From HGM04593 sp045654645 (GTDB taxonomy: Bacteria > Bacteroidota > Bacteroidia > Bacteroidales > Bacteroidaceae), in NCBI GenBank assembly GCA_045654645.1, contig JAZONR010000039.1, forward strand, positions 1 through 64,000: a stretch of DNA of 64,000 nt, read 5' to 3'. The position numbers and the translations under genes are program-made. Below, in pieces: positions 34,311 to 43,166 of this stretch (positions are counted from its first letter, which is position 1; the number at the start of each line of letters is the position of its first letter). The notes beneath the pieces were generated by a model. The model had not been told where the DNA came from. It made no database searches and saw only the letters and a list, made by a program, of their open reading frames with translations.

Positions 34311-34318
34311 CAAAGATA
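34311..34318 (-). promoter_or_regulatory. Candidate -7 box for the menA operon
   Basis: Minus-strand TATCTTTG, an exact TAnnTTTG, 61 bp before the menA ATG. A second identical box is at 34397-34404 at the same place in the neighbouring repeat unit. No clear -33 box at 19-20 bp is seen for either. Confidence 0.5.
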
Positions 34319-34489
34319 GTAACAAACGAGCGAGAAATACGAAGCTTGCTTCAGTATTTTTCAAAGCGAGTGCAGGATATCTTCGAGGTTTTACCTCAAA
34401 GATAGTAACAAACGAGCGAGAAATACGAAGCTTGCTTCAGTATTTTTCAAAGCGAGTGCAGGATATCTTCGAGGTTTACCGCAAAGAGA
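34311..34489 (-). repeat. Hairpin-containing intergenic element, two tandem copies (86-bp period)
   Basis: Unit 1 is 34311-34396; unit 2 starts at 34397 and runs to a degraded box at 34482-34489. The first 80 bases of the two units are identical. On the minus strand each unit has a GAGGT...ACCTC-like small hairpin, TGCACTCGC, then a longer hairpin (AATAC, GAAGC, TT, GCTTC, GTATT with one bulge) and CTCGCTCGTTTG. A third, diverged copy is at 46331-46413. With the menA -7 box and the thrA promoter, it accounts for the 437-bp gap between menA and thrA. Confidence 0.85.
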
Positions 34490-34577
34490 CCAATAATTCA
34501 CTGTTTTTACACCAGGATGCACCGTGCGGTTTTGCATTTTTTCAAAAAGAGTGGGTTCTATTGCTGCACCTAATATA

Positions 34578-34608
34578 TTGCTCCTTTTATTCAAAAAATG
34601 TATATTTG
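34578..34608 (+). promoter_or_regulatory. Promoter of thrA
   Basis: TTG at 34578-34580, 20-bp spacer, TATATTTG at 34601-34608, 78 bp before the thrA ATG. Both boxes fit the Bacteroidetes consensus. The leader shows no obvious attenuator hairpin. Confidence 0.75.
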
Positions 34609-34686
34609 CGACCGGATTGCAGGAACAAGGCTGTTTGCAGGCCTTGACTTTCAGCAAAAAAAACAAATCTCACTAAACAACGACAG

Positions 34687-37125
34687 ATGAAAGTAATGAA
34701 ATTTGGCGGAACATCCGTTGGTTCCGTAAACAGCATATTGAGCCTGAAAAGCATTGTGGAGAGAGCCGCAACACAGGAGCGCGTTATAGTTGTGGTGTCG
34801 GCGCTTGGCGGCATAACCGACAAGCTCATAAAGACAGCTGCATTGGCGGTGGCCGGCGATGCGACATTCAACCAAGAGTTTCAGGGTATTGTGGAGCGCC
34901 ACCACAGCCTCATAGACGCAGTGATACCCTGCACTGAGAAACGCACAGCGCTGCTGCAAGAGGTTGATATGCTGCTCAACGAGCTGAACAACATCTACCA
35001 GGGCCTTGCACTCATAAACAATATGACCCCGAAAAGCGAGGCTACCATAGTGAGCTATGGCGAGAGAATATCGAGCCGCATCGTAACAGCGCTCATTGAT
35101 GGTGCTGTGCGCTATAACGCCCGCAATTTCATAAGAACAGAGACCAAACACAAAAAATACATTCTTGCCGACGAGGCTACAGAAAGACTCATACACGAGC
35201 ATTTCGACAACAGCTGCGAGCAGGTGATTGTGGTGCCGGGCTTCATTGCTCAGGACCGGGAGAATGATGAGATAACCAACCTGGGGCGCGGTGGCAGCGA
35301 CTACACAGCAGCCATTCTTGCGGCAACGCTCAATGCCGACTGCCTTGAGATATGGACCGACGTAGATGGCTTTATGACTGCCGACCCCCGCGTAATCAAC
35401 AACGCCTACACAATAGGACACTTGAGTTATGTGGAGGCTACAGAGCTTTGCAACTTCGGCGCAAAGGTTGTCTACCCCCCTACCATCTATCCGGTATTCA
35501 AGGCAAACATTCCAATAAAGATAAAAAACACCTTCAACCCCGATGGCGAGGGCACCGTAATTGACGCGCATAGCGAAGATGAAGGAAGACTCATCAAGGG
35601 AATATCGAGCATCAATGACACAGACCTGCTCACAGTGCAGGGACTTGGTATGGTGGGTGTGGTTGGTGTGAACCACCGCATTTTCCGCGCCCTGGGCAAT
35701 GCCGGAATAAGCGTGTTCCTTGTTGCTCAAGCGTCATCGGAGAACAGCACATCTATAGGTTTGCGACACGTCGATGCAGATAAAGCGTGTGAGGTGCTGA
35801 ACAACGAGTTCGGCAAGGAGATTTCTATGGGCCTTATGGAGAGCGTTACATCAACCGGCAACCTCTCTACCGTGGCCATTGTGGGCGAGAATATGCGCCA
35901 GAATGCGGGTATCATAGGCAAGCTCTTTCAAACACTGGGACGCAACGGTATCAATGTAATTGCCTGCGCACAGGGTGGGCAAGAGACCAATATTTCATTT
36001 GTAATAAAGGCCGACCTGCTGCGCAAGACACTGAACGTGATACACGATTCGTTCTTCCTTTCAGAGTACAAGGTGCTTAACCTTTTCATTTGCGGTGTGG
36101 GCACTGTGGGTGGCAGCCTAATTGAACAGATAGCATCGCAACAGGAGAAACTGAAGAGAGAGCACAGCCTGAAGCTGAACATTGTGGGCATCGCCAACAG
36201 CCGCAACGCCATTTTCGACCGCGAGGGTCTTGACATAACCAACTACCGCACAGCCCTCAAGGAGAGCGAGCCAAGCAGCATAAGCAAGCTGCGCGATGAT
36301 ATCATTGAGATGAATATCTACAACTCTGTTTTTGTAGACTGCACGGCAAGCAGCGAGGTGGCAGCCATATACGGCGACCTGCTGTCGCACAACATCAGCG
36401 TTGTAGCAGCAAACAAGATTGCAGCATCGGCCGACTATGCCACATACAGCAACCTCAAGCACATTGCCCGCCAGCGCAACATCAAGTACCTCTTTGAGAC
36501 AAACGTGGGCGCCGGACTCCCCATTATCAACACTATCAACGACCTGATAAACAGCGGCGACAAGATTCTGAAGATTGAGGCAGTGCTAAGCGGAACGCTC
36601 AACTTCATATTCAACGTGCTTGGTAGCGACATTCCAATGAGCGAAGCTGTGCGCCTTGCACAGGAGAAGGGCTACAGCGAACCCGATCCACGCATTGACC
36701 TCTGTGGCAAGGATGTAATCCGCAAGCTCGTTATCCTGGCACGCGAAGCAGGCTATGCCATTGAGCAGAGCGATGTGGAGGCCAACCTGTTCATCCCGCA
36801 GGAGTTGTTCGACGGAAGCCTGGAGAACTTCTGGGCAAAGTTGCCGCAGCTCGACGCCCATTTCGAGGAGGAGCGCAAACAGCTTGTTGCCGAGCGCAAG
36901 CACTGGCGTTTCATTGCCAAGTATGAGAACGGCAAAGGCAGCGTATCGCTGTGCAAAGTAAACGAGCGCCATCCCTTCTACCACCTCGAGGGCAGCAACA
37001 ACATCATCCTATTGACCACCGAGCGCTACAAAGAGTACCCTATGCTCATTCAGGGCTATGGCGCCGGTGCAAGCGTTACTGCAGCAGGCGTCTTTGCCGA
37101 CATTATGCGCATAGCGAACATCTAA
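34687..37125 (+). CDS. thrA: Bifunctional aspartokinase / homoserine dehydrogenase
   Basis: 812 residues, the length of a fused ThrA/MetL. The N-terminal aspartokinase starts MKVMKFGGTSVGS and runs to about residue 290, followed by two ACT regulatory domains (about 310-460), then homoserine dehydrogenase from about 469 with the NAD-binding motif GVGTVGGSL. It catalyses the first and third steps of the aspartate pathway, supplying homoserine for threonine and methionine; MetA is encoded at 4799. ACT domains imply feedback inhibition by an end product, most likely threonine. It has its own promoter, and a hairpin follows, so it appears monocistronic, unlike thrA-thrC clusters in many relatives. 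Confidence 0.96.
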   Translation: MKVMKFGGTSVGSVNSILSLKSIVERAATQERVIVVVSALGGITDKLIKTAALAVAGDATFNQEFQGIVERHHSLIDAVIPCTEKRTALLQEVDMLLNELNNIYQGLALINNMTPKSEATIVSYGERISSRIVTALIDGAVRYNARNFIRTETKHKKYILADEATERLIHEHFDNSCEQVIVVPGFIAQDRENDEITNLGRGGSDYTAAILAATLNADCLEIWTDVDGFMTADPRVINNAYTIGHLSYVEATELCNFGAKVVYPPTIYPVFKANIPIKIKNTFNPDGEGTVIDAHSEDEGRLIKGISSINDTDLLTVQGLGMVGVVGVNHRIFRALGNAGISVFLVAQASSENSTSIGLRHVDADKACEVLNNEFGKEISMGLMESVTSTGNLSTVAIVGENMRQNAGIIGKLFQTLGRNGINVIACAQGGQETNISFVIKADLLRKTLNVIHDSFFLSEYKVLNLFICGVGTVGGSLIEQIASQQEKLKREHSLKLNIVGIANSRNAIFDREGLDITNYRTALKESEPSSISKLRDDIIEMNIYNSVFVDCTASSEVAAIYGDLLSHNISVVAANKIAASADYATYSNLKHIARQRNIKYLFETNVGAGLPIINTINDLINSGDKILKIEAVLSGTLNFIFNVLGSDIPMSEAVRLAQEKGYSEPDPRIDLCGKDVIRKLVILAREAGYAIEQSDVEANLFIPQELFDGSLENFWAKLPQLDAHFEEERKQLVAERKHWRFIAKYENGKGSVSLCKVNERHPFYHLEGSNNIILLTTERYKEYPMLIQGYGAGASVTAAGVFADIMRIANI

Positions 37126-37161
37126 GGAGTTCAAGAATCCATCATTGGAGCAATAAACATC

Positions 37162-37187
37162 AGGGTGGCTCAGTTTTGAGCCACCCT
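37162..37187 (+). terminator. Terminator of thrA
   Basis: AGGGTGGCTCA and TGAGCCACCCT arms (11 bp) around a 4-nt loop, 37 bp after the thrA stop. The T-tract is short. Confidence 0.75.
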
Positions 37188-37269
37188 CATGTTGTTAAGA
37201 GAGGAATTTTGAGCCCTACCCTATATTTTTTTTTCAACACCCCTAAACAAAAGCTATCATTGTGCTGTT

Positions 37270-37827
37270 ATGAATTTATGTGCCGGCAAACTCGCCGGCC
37301 TCAACACTAAAACAGTCAATAACGTGGATACTGCAAAATTCAGGAGAGAGTTGCTTGAGGTGCAGTCGGAGCTTCAACGCTTCGCATACAAGCTCACAGC
37401 AGACAGAGAAGAGGCGAACGATTTACTGCAGGAGACATCACTCAAGGCGCTTGGCAATATGGACAAATATATGCCCGGAACCAATTTCAAAGGGTGGGTT
37501 TATACAATAATGCGCAACATCTTCATCAACAACTATCGCAAAGAGGTGCGCGACCAAATATTCGTAGACCACACCGACAACCTGTTTCACATAAACCATC
37601 CGCGCGAAAGCGAGAACTATATAACCGACAACGGTTATGACAGCAAAGAGATATACCGTGTGGTACACAGCCTTCCGCGCGACTACAGGATTCCTTTCCT
37701 TATGCACATATCGGGGTTCAAGTACCGCGAAATTGCCGACCGCTTGGGATTACCGCTCGGCACGGTGAAAAGCCGCATATTCTTCACGCGCCAACAGCTG
37801 CAAAATATGCTAAAGGATTACAAATAA
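37270..37827 (+). CDS. ECF-type RNA polymerase sigma factor
   Basis: 185 residues. Region 2 is visible around LLQETSLKAL and FKGWVYTIMRNIFINNYRK (about 55-95), and region 4 as a helix-turn-helix, REIADRLGLPLGTVKSRI, near 155-172. There is no region 1.1 or 3, so it belongs to the extracytoplasmic-function group. No anti-sigma or SusC/D-like gene is adjacent, so its signal is not evident. The ATG at 37270 is used; a GTG at 37324 giving VDTAKFRREL is also plausible, since relatives often start with a similar short N-terminus. Confidence 0.85.
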   Translation: MNLCAGKLAGLNTKTVNNVDTAKFRRELLEVQSELQRFAYKLTADREEANDLLQETSLKALGNMDKYMPGTNFKGWVYTIMRNIFINNYRKEVRDQIFVDHTDNLFHINHPRESENYITDNGYDSKEIYRVVHSLPRDYRIPFLMHISGFKYREIADRLGLPLGTVKSRIFFTRQQLQNMLKDYK

Positions 37828-37885
37828 CACCACACCTATGTATAAGCCCGACTGCAAATACCGGGCACAGAGAAACGGGAGACCA

Positions 37886-37932
37886 TTCAAGCAAATGGGA
37901 TGAAGGTGTTGCCTTCATCCCATTTGCTTGAA
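37886..37932. terminator. Bidirectional terminator between sigma factor and ispG
   Basis: 21-bp perfect stem (37886-37906 with 37912-37932) and a 5-nt loop, between the 3' ends of convergent genes; it ends 4 bp before the ispG stop. Confidence 0.88.
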
Positions 37933-37935
37933 TTA

Positions 37936-39669
37936 TCATTTTCTGTCATTGTCTATCAACTGAAGCAAACGCTCAATAGCCTCCTCCTCGGGGATGTTCT
38001 TCTCTACACACTCCTTGCGACGATAGAGCGACACCTTTCCGCGCGCAGCCCCCACGTAGCCATAATCGGCATCGGCCATCTCGCCCGGGCCATTAACAAT
38101 GCAGCCCATAACACCAATCTTTAACCCTTTGAGGTGAGCTGTGGCAGCCTTTATGCGCGCCAGCGTACCTTGTAAATCATACATTGTGCGGCCGCAACCC
38201 GGACAAGCAATATACTCGGTCTTGCTTATTCGTGCACGGGTTGCCTGCAGTATGCCAAACATAATGGCATTGAGTTCATCGGCGCTGCCCGATGGGTTCT
38301 CGAGCCACAGACCATCAACAAGACCGTCAATGAGCAGCACGCCCAAATCGGCCGAAGCCTTTATGCGCAACGACTCTACCGAGGGCTCGTTGTAGGCCCT
38401 GCGTATGATTACAGGAGCCTCAACACCCTCCAGTGCGAGCCTATGCACCAACGCACGCAACTCGCCCACAGGATTATCGTGGGTTGTAGAGGCCACAATG
38501 GCTATATCCTTCAAAGATTTCAGTTTTGCAATGTTCTCAACTGTGAGGTCCTTGTACTCTACAGCGACAAACCTTGTATCACAAGCATTCTCCAATGACA
38601 CGAGAGGCACAAGGGCTGCTACAATGTCGGGGGTATTATCCTTCTCCTCGGCCTCGCCTCCCACAACCACCGGAACGTTCTTTCCGCCTATAAGGCCAAA
38701 CTCATTTGTCTTGCGGCGCACCGGCTCTTCATAACAGAAACCCGGCGCCACTACTGCCTCTATGGGAGTGTGCCCCACACGCTGTGCGATATATTCGGCC
38801 AACTCCTTGGCTACCGGTATCTCATTCTCGGGAGCCTCGGCAAGAGAGACACGCAATGTGTCGCCAATACCATCGGCCAACAGTGCACCAATGCCCACAG
38901 CGCTCTTTATGCGCCCGTCCTCGGCATCACCTGCCTCGGTTACACCAAGATGCAAAGGATAGGAGATACCCTCCTCGGCCATCACACGCACAAGACGGCG
39001 CACAGTGGCAACCATCATTGATGTGTTGCTTGTTTTTATTGAAACAACCACATTGTTGAACTGCTCATCGCGGCAGATGCGCAGAAACTCCATACACGAC
39101 TCCACAACACCCGACGGGGTATCGCCATAGCGGCTCATTATGCGGTCGCTGAGCGAGCCGTGATTAACGCCCACGCGCACAGCTTTGCCCTCGGCCTTGC
39201 ATATATCGAGAAACGCCACAAAACGCTCGCGCAGACGCTTGAGTTCATCGGCATACTCGGCATCGGTGTAGTCTATCTGTTTGAATGTGCGTGCAGCATC
39301 CACATAGTTGCCCGGATTAACGCGCACCTTGTCGGCATAACGGGCCGCTGTGTCGGCCACAGCGGCATTGAAGTGCACATCGGCCACAAGCGGCACACAA
39401 CATCCGCGCGCAACAAGTTGCTCCTTGATGTTGCCAAGATTCACCGCTTCGCGGTTGCCCTGCGTTGTGAGACGCACCAGCTCGCCACCCTTCTCCACAA
39501 TGCGCAGTATCTGCTCCACACTGCCGTCGGTATCCATAGTGCTTGTATTGGTCATTGACTGCACGCGCACGGGATGAGCCGAGCCTAAAACAAGACCGCC
39601 GACAGCAACCTCTACGGTAGGACGGCGGTTATAATTGAACAAATCGACATTAATTTGTCTTGTACTCAT
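37936..39669 (-). CDS. ispG: 4-hydroxy-3-methylbut-2-enyl diphosphate synthase IspG (long form)
   Basis: 577 residues from ATG 39669. This is the long IspG, with a large insert domain between the TIM-barrel part (1 to about 290) and the iron-sulfur domain, as in Bacteroidetes, Chlamydiae and plants. Iron-sulfur ligands are in the C-terminal part: CPGCGR and GCIVNGPGE. It makes HMBPP from MEcPP, the penultimate step of the MEP isoprenoid pathway; dxs, the first step, is encoded at 51282. Its start overlaps purE by 20 bp, implying translational coupling. Confidence 0.95.
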   Translation of the reverse strand: MSTRQINVDLFNYNRRPTVEVAVGGLVLGSAHPVRVQSMTNTSTMDTDGSVEQILRIVEKGGELVRLTTQGNREAVNLGNIKEQLVARGCCVPLVADVHFNAAVADTAARYADKVRVNPGNYVDAARTFKQIDYTDAEYADELKRLRERFVAFLDICKAEGKAVRVGVNHGSLSDRIMSRYGDTPSGVVESCMEFLRICRDEQFNNVVVSIKTSNTSMMVATVRRLVRVMAEEGISYPLHLGVTEAGDAEDGRIKSAVGIGALLADGIGDTLRVSLAEAPENEIPVAKELAEYIAQRVGHTPIEAVVAPGFCYEEPVRRKTNEFGLIGGKNVPVVVGGEAEEKDNTPDIVAALVPLVSLENACDTRFVAVEYKDLTVENIAKLKSLKDIAIVASTTHDNPVGELRALVHRLALEGVEAPVIIRRAYNEPSVESLRIKASADLGVLLIDGLVDGLWLENPSGSADELNAIMFGILQATRARISKTEYIACPGCGRTMYDLQGTLARIKAATAHLKGLKIGVMGCIVNGPGEMADADYGYVGAARGKVSLYRRKECVEKNIPEEEAIERLLQLIDNDRK

Positions 39670-40156
39670 ATTGCAGCTCCTTAAGGTCCTCGTTTGCCTT
39701 CTCAATCTTCTTCTTCAGGTTCTCTTTATAGGCGGCAAGACGCACGGCAAGCCCGGCATCGGCAAGCGAAAGCATCTCAACAGCCAAAATTGCAGCATTG
39801 AGCGAAGCATTAACACCCACTGTTGCCACAGGAATACCGGGAGGCATCTGCACTATGGCAAGCAAGGCATCCATTCCATCGAGTGTGCTGTTGATGGGCA
39901 CACCAATCACGGGCAAAGTGGTGCTTGCGGCAATGACACCAGGCAGGTGAGCCGCCATACCGGCAGCAGCAATGATTATCTTTACTCCACGCTCCTTGGC
40001 ACCCTTTGAGAAGGCCTCCACAGCCTCGGGGGTGCGGTGCGCCGACAGTGCGTTCACCTCAAATGGGACCTGCATCTCGTTTAGAAAATCGGTAGCCTTC
40101 TTCATCACGGGAAGGTCGGATGTGCTTCCCATTATAACACTTACAATAGCTTTCAT
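39650..40156 (-). CDS. purE: N5-carboxyaminoimidazole ribonucleotide mutase PurE
   Basis: 168 residues, the normal length of class I PurE. Motifs MGSTSDLPVM, SAHRTPE and AGMAAHLPGVIA form the AIR/CAIR binding site. It interconverts N5-CAIR and CAIR in purine synthesis. It follows fbp with a 32-bp gap, and its last 20 bp overlap the ispG start. Confidence 0.96.
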   Translation of the reverse strand: MKAIVSVIMGSTSDLPVMKKATDFLNEMQVPFEVNALSAHRTPEAVEAFSKGAKERGVKIIIAAAGMAAHLPGVIAASTTLPVIGVPINSTLDGMDALLAIVQMPPGIPVATVGVNASLNAAILAVEMLSLADAGLAVRLAAYKENLKKKIEKANEDLKELQYEYKTN

Positions 40157-40188
40157 ATTACTCTTATTGGATTTTTTGTTTCTATTTG

Positions 40189-42180
40189 TTACGGTCTCTC
40201 CTTTATCACACCCTTACGGTAGGCGTAGAGCAGACGTTCAAGGTCGGCTATCTTCACCATAATACCACGACCAATGTCGGTATCGAGAACCTTCTCGCGC
40301 TCGCCCACAATCTCAACGATGTTTATTGTGCCGGCAATATCGGTTCCGTTGATGATAGCCTCCTCGGTAGATGTAAACGGAGTCAGCTGCACCAATTCAA
40401 AACCACGGCTATGATAAACGAGTGTATAGCCCGCAATACCGGTACGGTTATGGTATATCTTTGAGAAACCGCCGTCAATGACCATTAAGCGACCATTGGC
40501 CTTGATAGGTGTCTCGCCCTTGAACACGCGCACAGGAACGTGGCCGTTTATGATGTGGCGATGATTACCCTTTACACCAAACTCATCGAGTATATAATCA
40601 CACACATCGGCATTGTCGCGCAGAATGTAGTACCAGCCTTTGGGCTCCTTCTGCACCTCCTTGTCATCGAGCAGATAGCGCTCGAAGGTTGCCATCTTTG
40701 CCTTTCCAAAGAGAGGCGACTCCGGACCGCACCACAGATACCAGAAGAAGTCGGCATACTTTTCACGCGTAGCCTCATCCACATCACTGTCAAATGCTGT
40801 GCGCGCCATACGCTCTACCTTCTTCATCAGTTCCTTGCCCTTCACCGGCACGCCGTCAAAGACAACCTCGCGCATTGTACCATCCTCATTGATGGGCACA
40901 GCCGCGTGGAACATAAGGTTGGAGTTGTAGATAACGAACATTCCACCACGCATAAGCAGGCAGTTCACGTGCGACTGAAGACGCTCGCTGCGCATAAAAG
41001 AGTGGCGTAAACGGTCTATTACATCCTGCTCCTCGGGTGTAAGGGCGTATGGATTTGCGGGGTCAAGCGTTGGCCATAGCTTATCGCCAAGCTCATACTC
41101 CTTGCCATCTATTGTTATTATGCCGCGCTCCTTGTCTATGTGCTCCATCAGGCAACGGTCCATCATATTCCACTCGGGGTGCTTCATTGCTATCTGCCCC
41201 GAGAGCTTGAACTCTATGACCGAAATGGCCTTGTGCATCTGGGCAATGAGGCGCACATCCTTCTCGTTGAAATTGGTGCGCTCCTCGTCTACACGAGGCT
41301 GGTAGATTGTGCAAGGATCATCGGCATACTGCTCCATTGCAAAGGTGGCAAGCGGAACCATATTTATGGCATAGCCATCCTCGAGAGTTGTTGTGTTGGC
41401 ATCGCGCAAAGAGAGGCGCAGCACACTTGCTATGCAGCAGGTATTTCCTGCAGCAGCACCCATCCACAACACATCGTGATTACCCCAAGTGATATCCAGA
41501 TGGTGATAATCACACAAAGCATCCATAATGTGATGAGCACCGGGACCACGGTCAAATATATCGCCAAGAATATGCAGACGGTCTACAATAAGCCTCTGTA
41601 TGAGATAACAGAGAGCTGTTATGAAGTGGCCTACACGACCTGTGCCTATAATGGTATTGACAATGACTTCCAAATAGGCCTGCTTGTTCTGATAGTCATC
41701 ACTCTCGTGCAGAAGCTCCTCAATGATATACGCATACTCCTCGGGGAGGCTTTTGCGCACCTTTGAACGAGTGTATTTCGATGACACATTGCGGCACACC
41801 ACAATAAGGCGGTTTAGAGAGCGCTTATAGTACTCGTCAAGGTCAATATCCGACTGTGCCACAAGTTTCAGTTTCTCCTCGGGATAATATATCAGCGTAC
41901 ACAAGTCCTTCTTCTCCTCGGCGGTGATGGCATCGCCGAAAAGGTCATTCACCTTGCGTTTGATGTTACCCGATGCATTGCGCAGGATGTGCTGGAAAGC
42001 TTCGTGCTCGCCGTGCACATCGGCAAGGAAGTGCTCTGTCGGTTTGGGAAGGTGCAGGATTGCCTCAAGATTGATAATCTCGGTTGTTACGCTCGACACT
42101 GTGGGAAAATCACGTGCCAGCAGACGCAGATAGCGGAGGTCCTCCTTAACCTCTTCAATTGTTATATTCTGCTTTGCCAT
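40189..42180 (-). CDS. fbp: Class III fructose-1,6-bisphosphatase (Bacillus type)
   Basis: 663 residues from ATG 42180, a typical length. Calcineurin-like phosphoesterase motifs are clear: ADVHGEHEAF, GDIFDRGPGAH and WGNHDVLWMG, and later NGHVPV. It hydrolyses fructose-1,6-bisphosphate in gluconeogenesis, depending on manganese. It heads the fbp-purE-ispG run and has a good promoter at 42242-42272. Confidence 0.96.
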   Translation of the reverse strand: MAKQNITIEEVKEDLRYLRLLARDFPTVSSVTTEIINLEAILHLPKPTEHFLADVHGEHEAFQHILRNASGNIKRKVNDLFGDAITAEEKKDLCTLIYYPEEKLKLVAQSDIDLDEYYKRSLNRLIVVCRNVSSKYTRSKVRKSLPEEYAYIIEELLHESDDYQNKQAYLEVIVNTIIGTGRVGHFITALCYLIQRLIVDRLHILGDIFDRGPGAHHIMDALCDYHHLDITWGNHDVLWMGAAAGNTCCIASVLRLSLRDANTTTLEDGYAINMVPLATFAMEQYADDPCTIYQPRVDEERTNFNEKDVRLIAQMHKAISVIEFKLSGQIAMKHPEWNMMDRCLMEHIDKERGIITIDGKEYELGDKLWPTLDPANPYALTPEEQDVIDRLRHSFMRSERLQSHVNCLLMRGGMFVIYNSNLMFHAAVPINEDGTMREVVFDGVPVKGKELMKKVERMARTAFDSDVDEATREKYADFFWYLWCGPESPLFGKAKMATFERYLLDDKEVQKEPKGWYYILRDNADVCDYILDEFGVKGNHRHIINGHVPVRVFKGETPIKANGRLMVIDGGFSKIYHNRTGIAGYTLVYHSRGFELVQLTPFTSTEEAIINGTDIAGTINIVEIVGEREKVLDTDIGRGIMVKIADLERLLYAYRKGVIKERP

Positions 42181-42241
42181 AGTTACTAGATAGTTTTCAG
42201 CGCAGAGGGATAAGCAACGGCCCACCACACTCTTGTTACTG

Positions 42242-42272
42242 CAAATTTACTGTTATTTTTGCAAACTGCAAA
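42242..42272 (-). promoter_or_regulatory. Promoter of the fbp-purE-ispG operon
   Basis: Minus-strand -33 box TTTG (42269-42272), 19-bp spacer, -7 box TAAATTTG (42242-42249), 62 bp before the fbp ATG. Confidence 0.75.
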
Positions 42273-42292
42273 CAATATCTGGAATAAGCATT

Positions 42293-43147
42293 TCATTTGC
42301 CCATACTTTCAGAGATGAACGGCAGTGCGATGTAGAGCGCCTCCTGCCAATATTGCCACGTGTGCCCACCTTCGCGCACACGCAATTGGTAGGGGATGTG
42401 CTTGGAGCGCATTGCCTTTATGAACTCCATATTGTTGTCGAAGAGAAAATCATCATCACCAACATCAATGAACCAACGCACCTTTGCAACCTCGGCACAC
42501 TGCTCCTTTGAGAAATTTCCAATGGCAGTAATATTGTTGTTTGCCACAGCACTCTCCATAAAGGCCCTGCGGCGGGCATCGGGGTCGTGCGTTATCCAGC
42601 TATTCTCCACAAGCCCCATAAGCGCACTCATCGCATAGGCACTTGAGAACATTTCACTGTGATTGATAGCATACCAGGCAGTTCCACCACCGCCCATTGA
42701 CAGGCCGGCTATTGCACGGTGTTGCCTGTCGGGAACAACGCGATACAGTTTCTCTATATATGGAATAAATTCCTGAAAGAAGAAATCCTCGTAGCGCCAA
42801 CCATTGCTGTTGAAGTATCCATCGTATGTGGTACCTGCATCGGGCATCACAATCACCATCTCCTGTGCCTTGCCCGATTGAAAAATCTCTGTTGCAATAT
42901 CCTGCACATTTCCCTTGTCGCGCCACGCTGTGTGAGTGTCGGTAAGGCCGTGCAGCAGATACAGCACCGGAAAAGCCCTGTTCTCATTGGAATATCCCTG
43001 GGGCAGATATACACAATATTTCTTTGTGCATCCCAGAATTTCGCTCTGCATCTCACACTCCATAACCACGGGAAAATCATCGCCCTGCGCCAACATTTGC
43101 ACCAAAACGGCACACAGCAGAAATAAAAAGGTGATACAGCGTTTCAT
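42293..43147 (-). CDS. Secreted alpha/beta-hydrolase esterase (CE1/esterase D-like)
   Basis: 284 residues with a signal peptide (about 1-21). The catalytic serine is S150 in GLSMGGGG, an aspartate lies in FIDVGDDDF (about 228-232), and H262 lies in GGHTWQYW. Related proteins are feruloyl or acetyl-xylan esterases and S-formylglutathione hydrolase-like enzymes; the secretion signal favours a polysaccharide-side-chain esterase in the periplasm. It is 19 bp downstream of rpoN on the same strand, probably a casual operon partner. Confidence 0.82.
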   Translation of the reverse strand: MKRCITFLFLLCAVLVQMLAQGDDFPVVMECEMQSEILGCTKKYCVYLPQGYSNENRAFPVLYLLHGLTDTHTAWRDKGNVQDIATEIFQSGKAQEMVIVMPDAGTTYDGYFNSNGWRYEDFFFQEFIPYIEKLYRVVPDRQHRAIAGLSMGGGGTAWYAINHSEMFSSAYAMSALMGLVENSWITHDPDARRRAFMESAVANNNITAIGNFSKEQCAEVAKVRWFIDVGDDDFLFDNNMEFIKAMRSKHIPYQLRVREGGHTWQYWQEALYIALPFISESMGK

Positions 43148-43166
43148 AGAAGATATTTTTTGTGGG

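Noticed and set aside
34311..34489. Possible CRISPR array
   Set aside because: Only two units with 86-bp period and no unique spacers; the units are identical along nearly their full length, so it is a tandem duplication.
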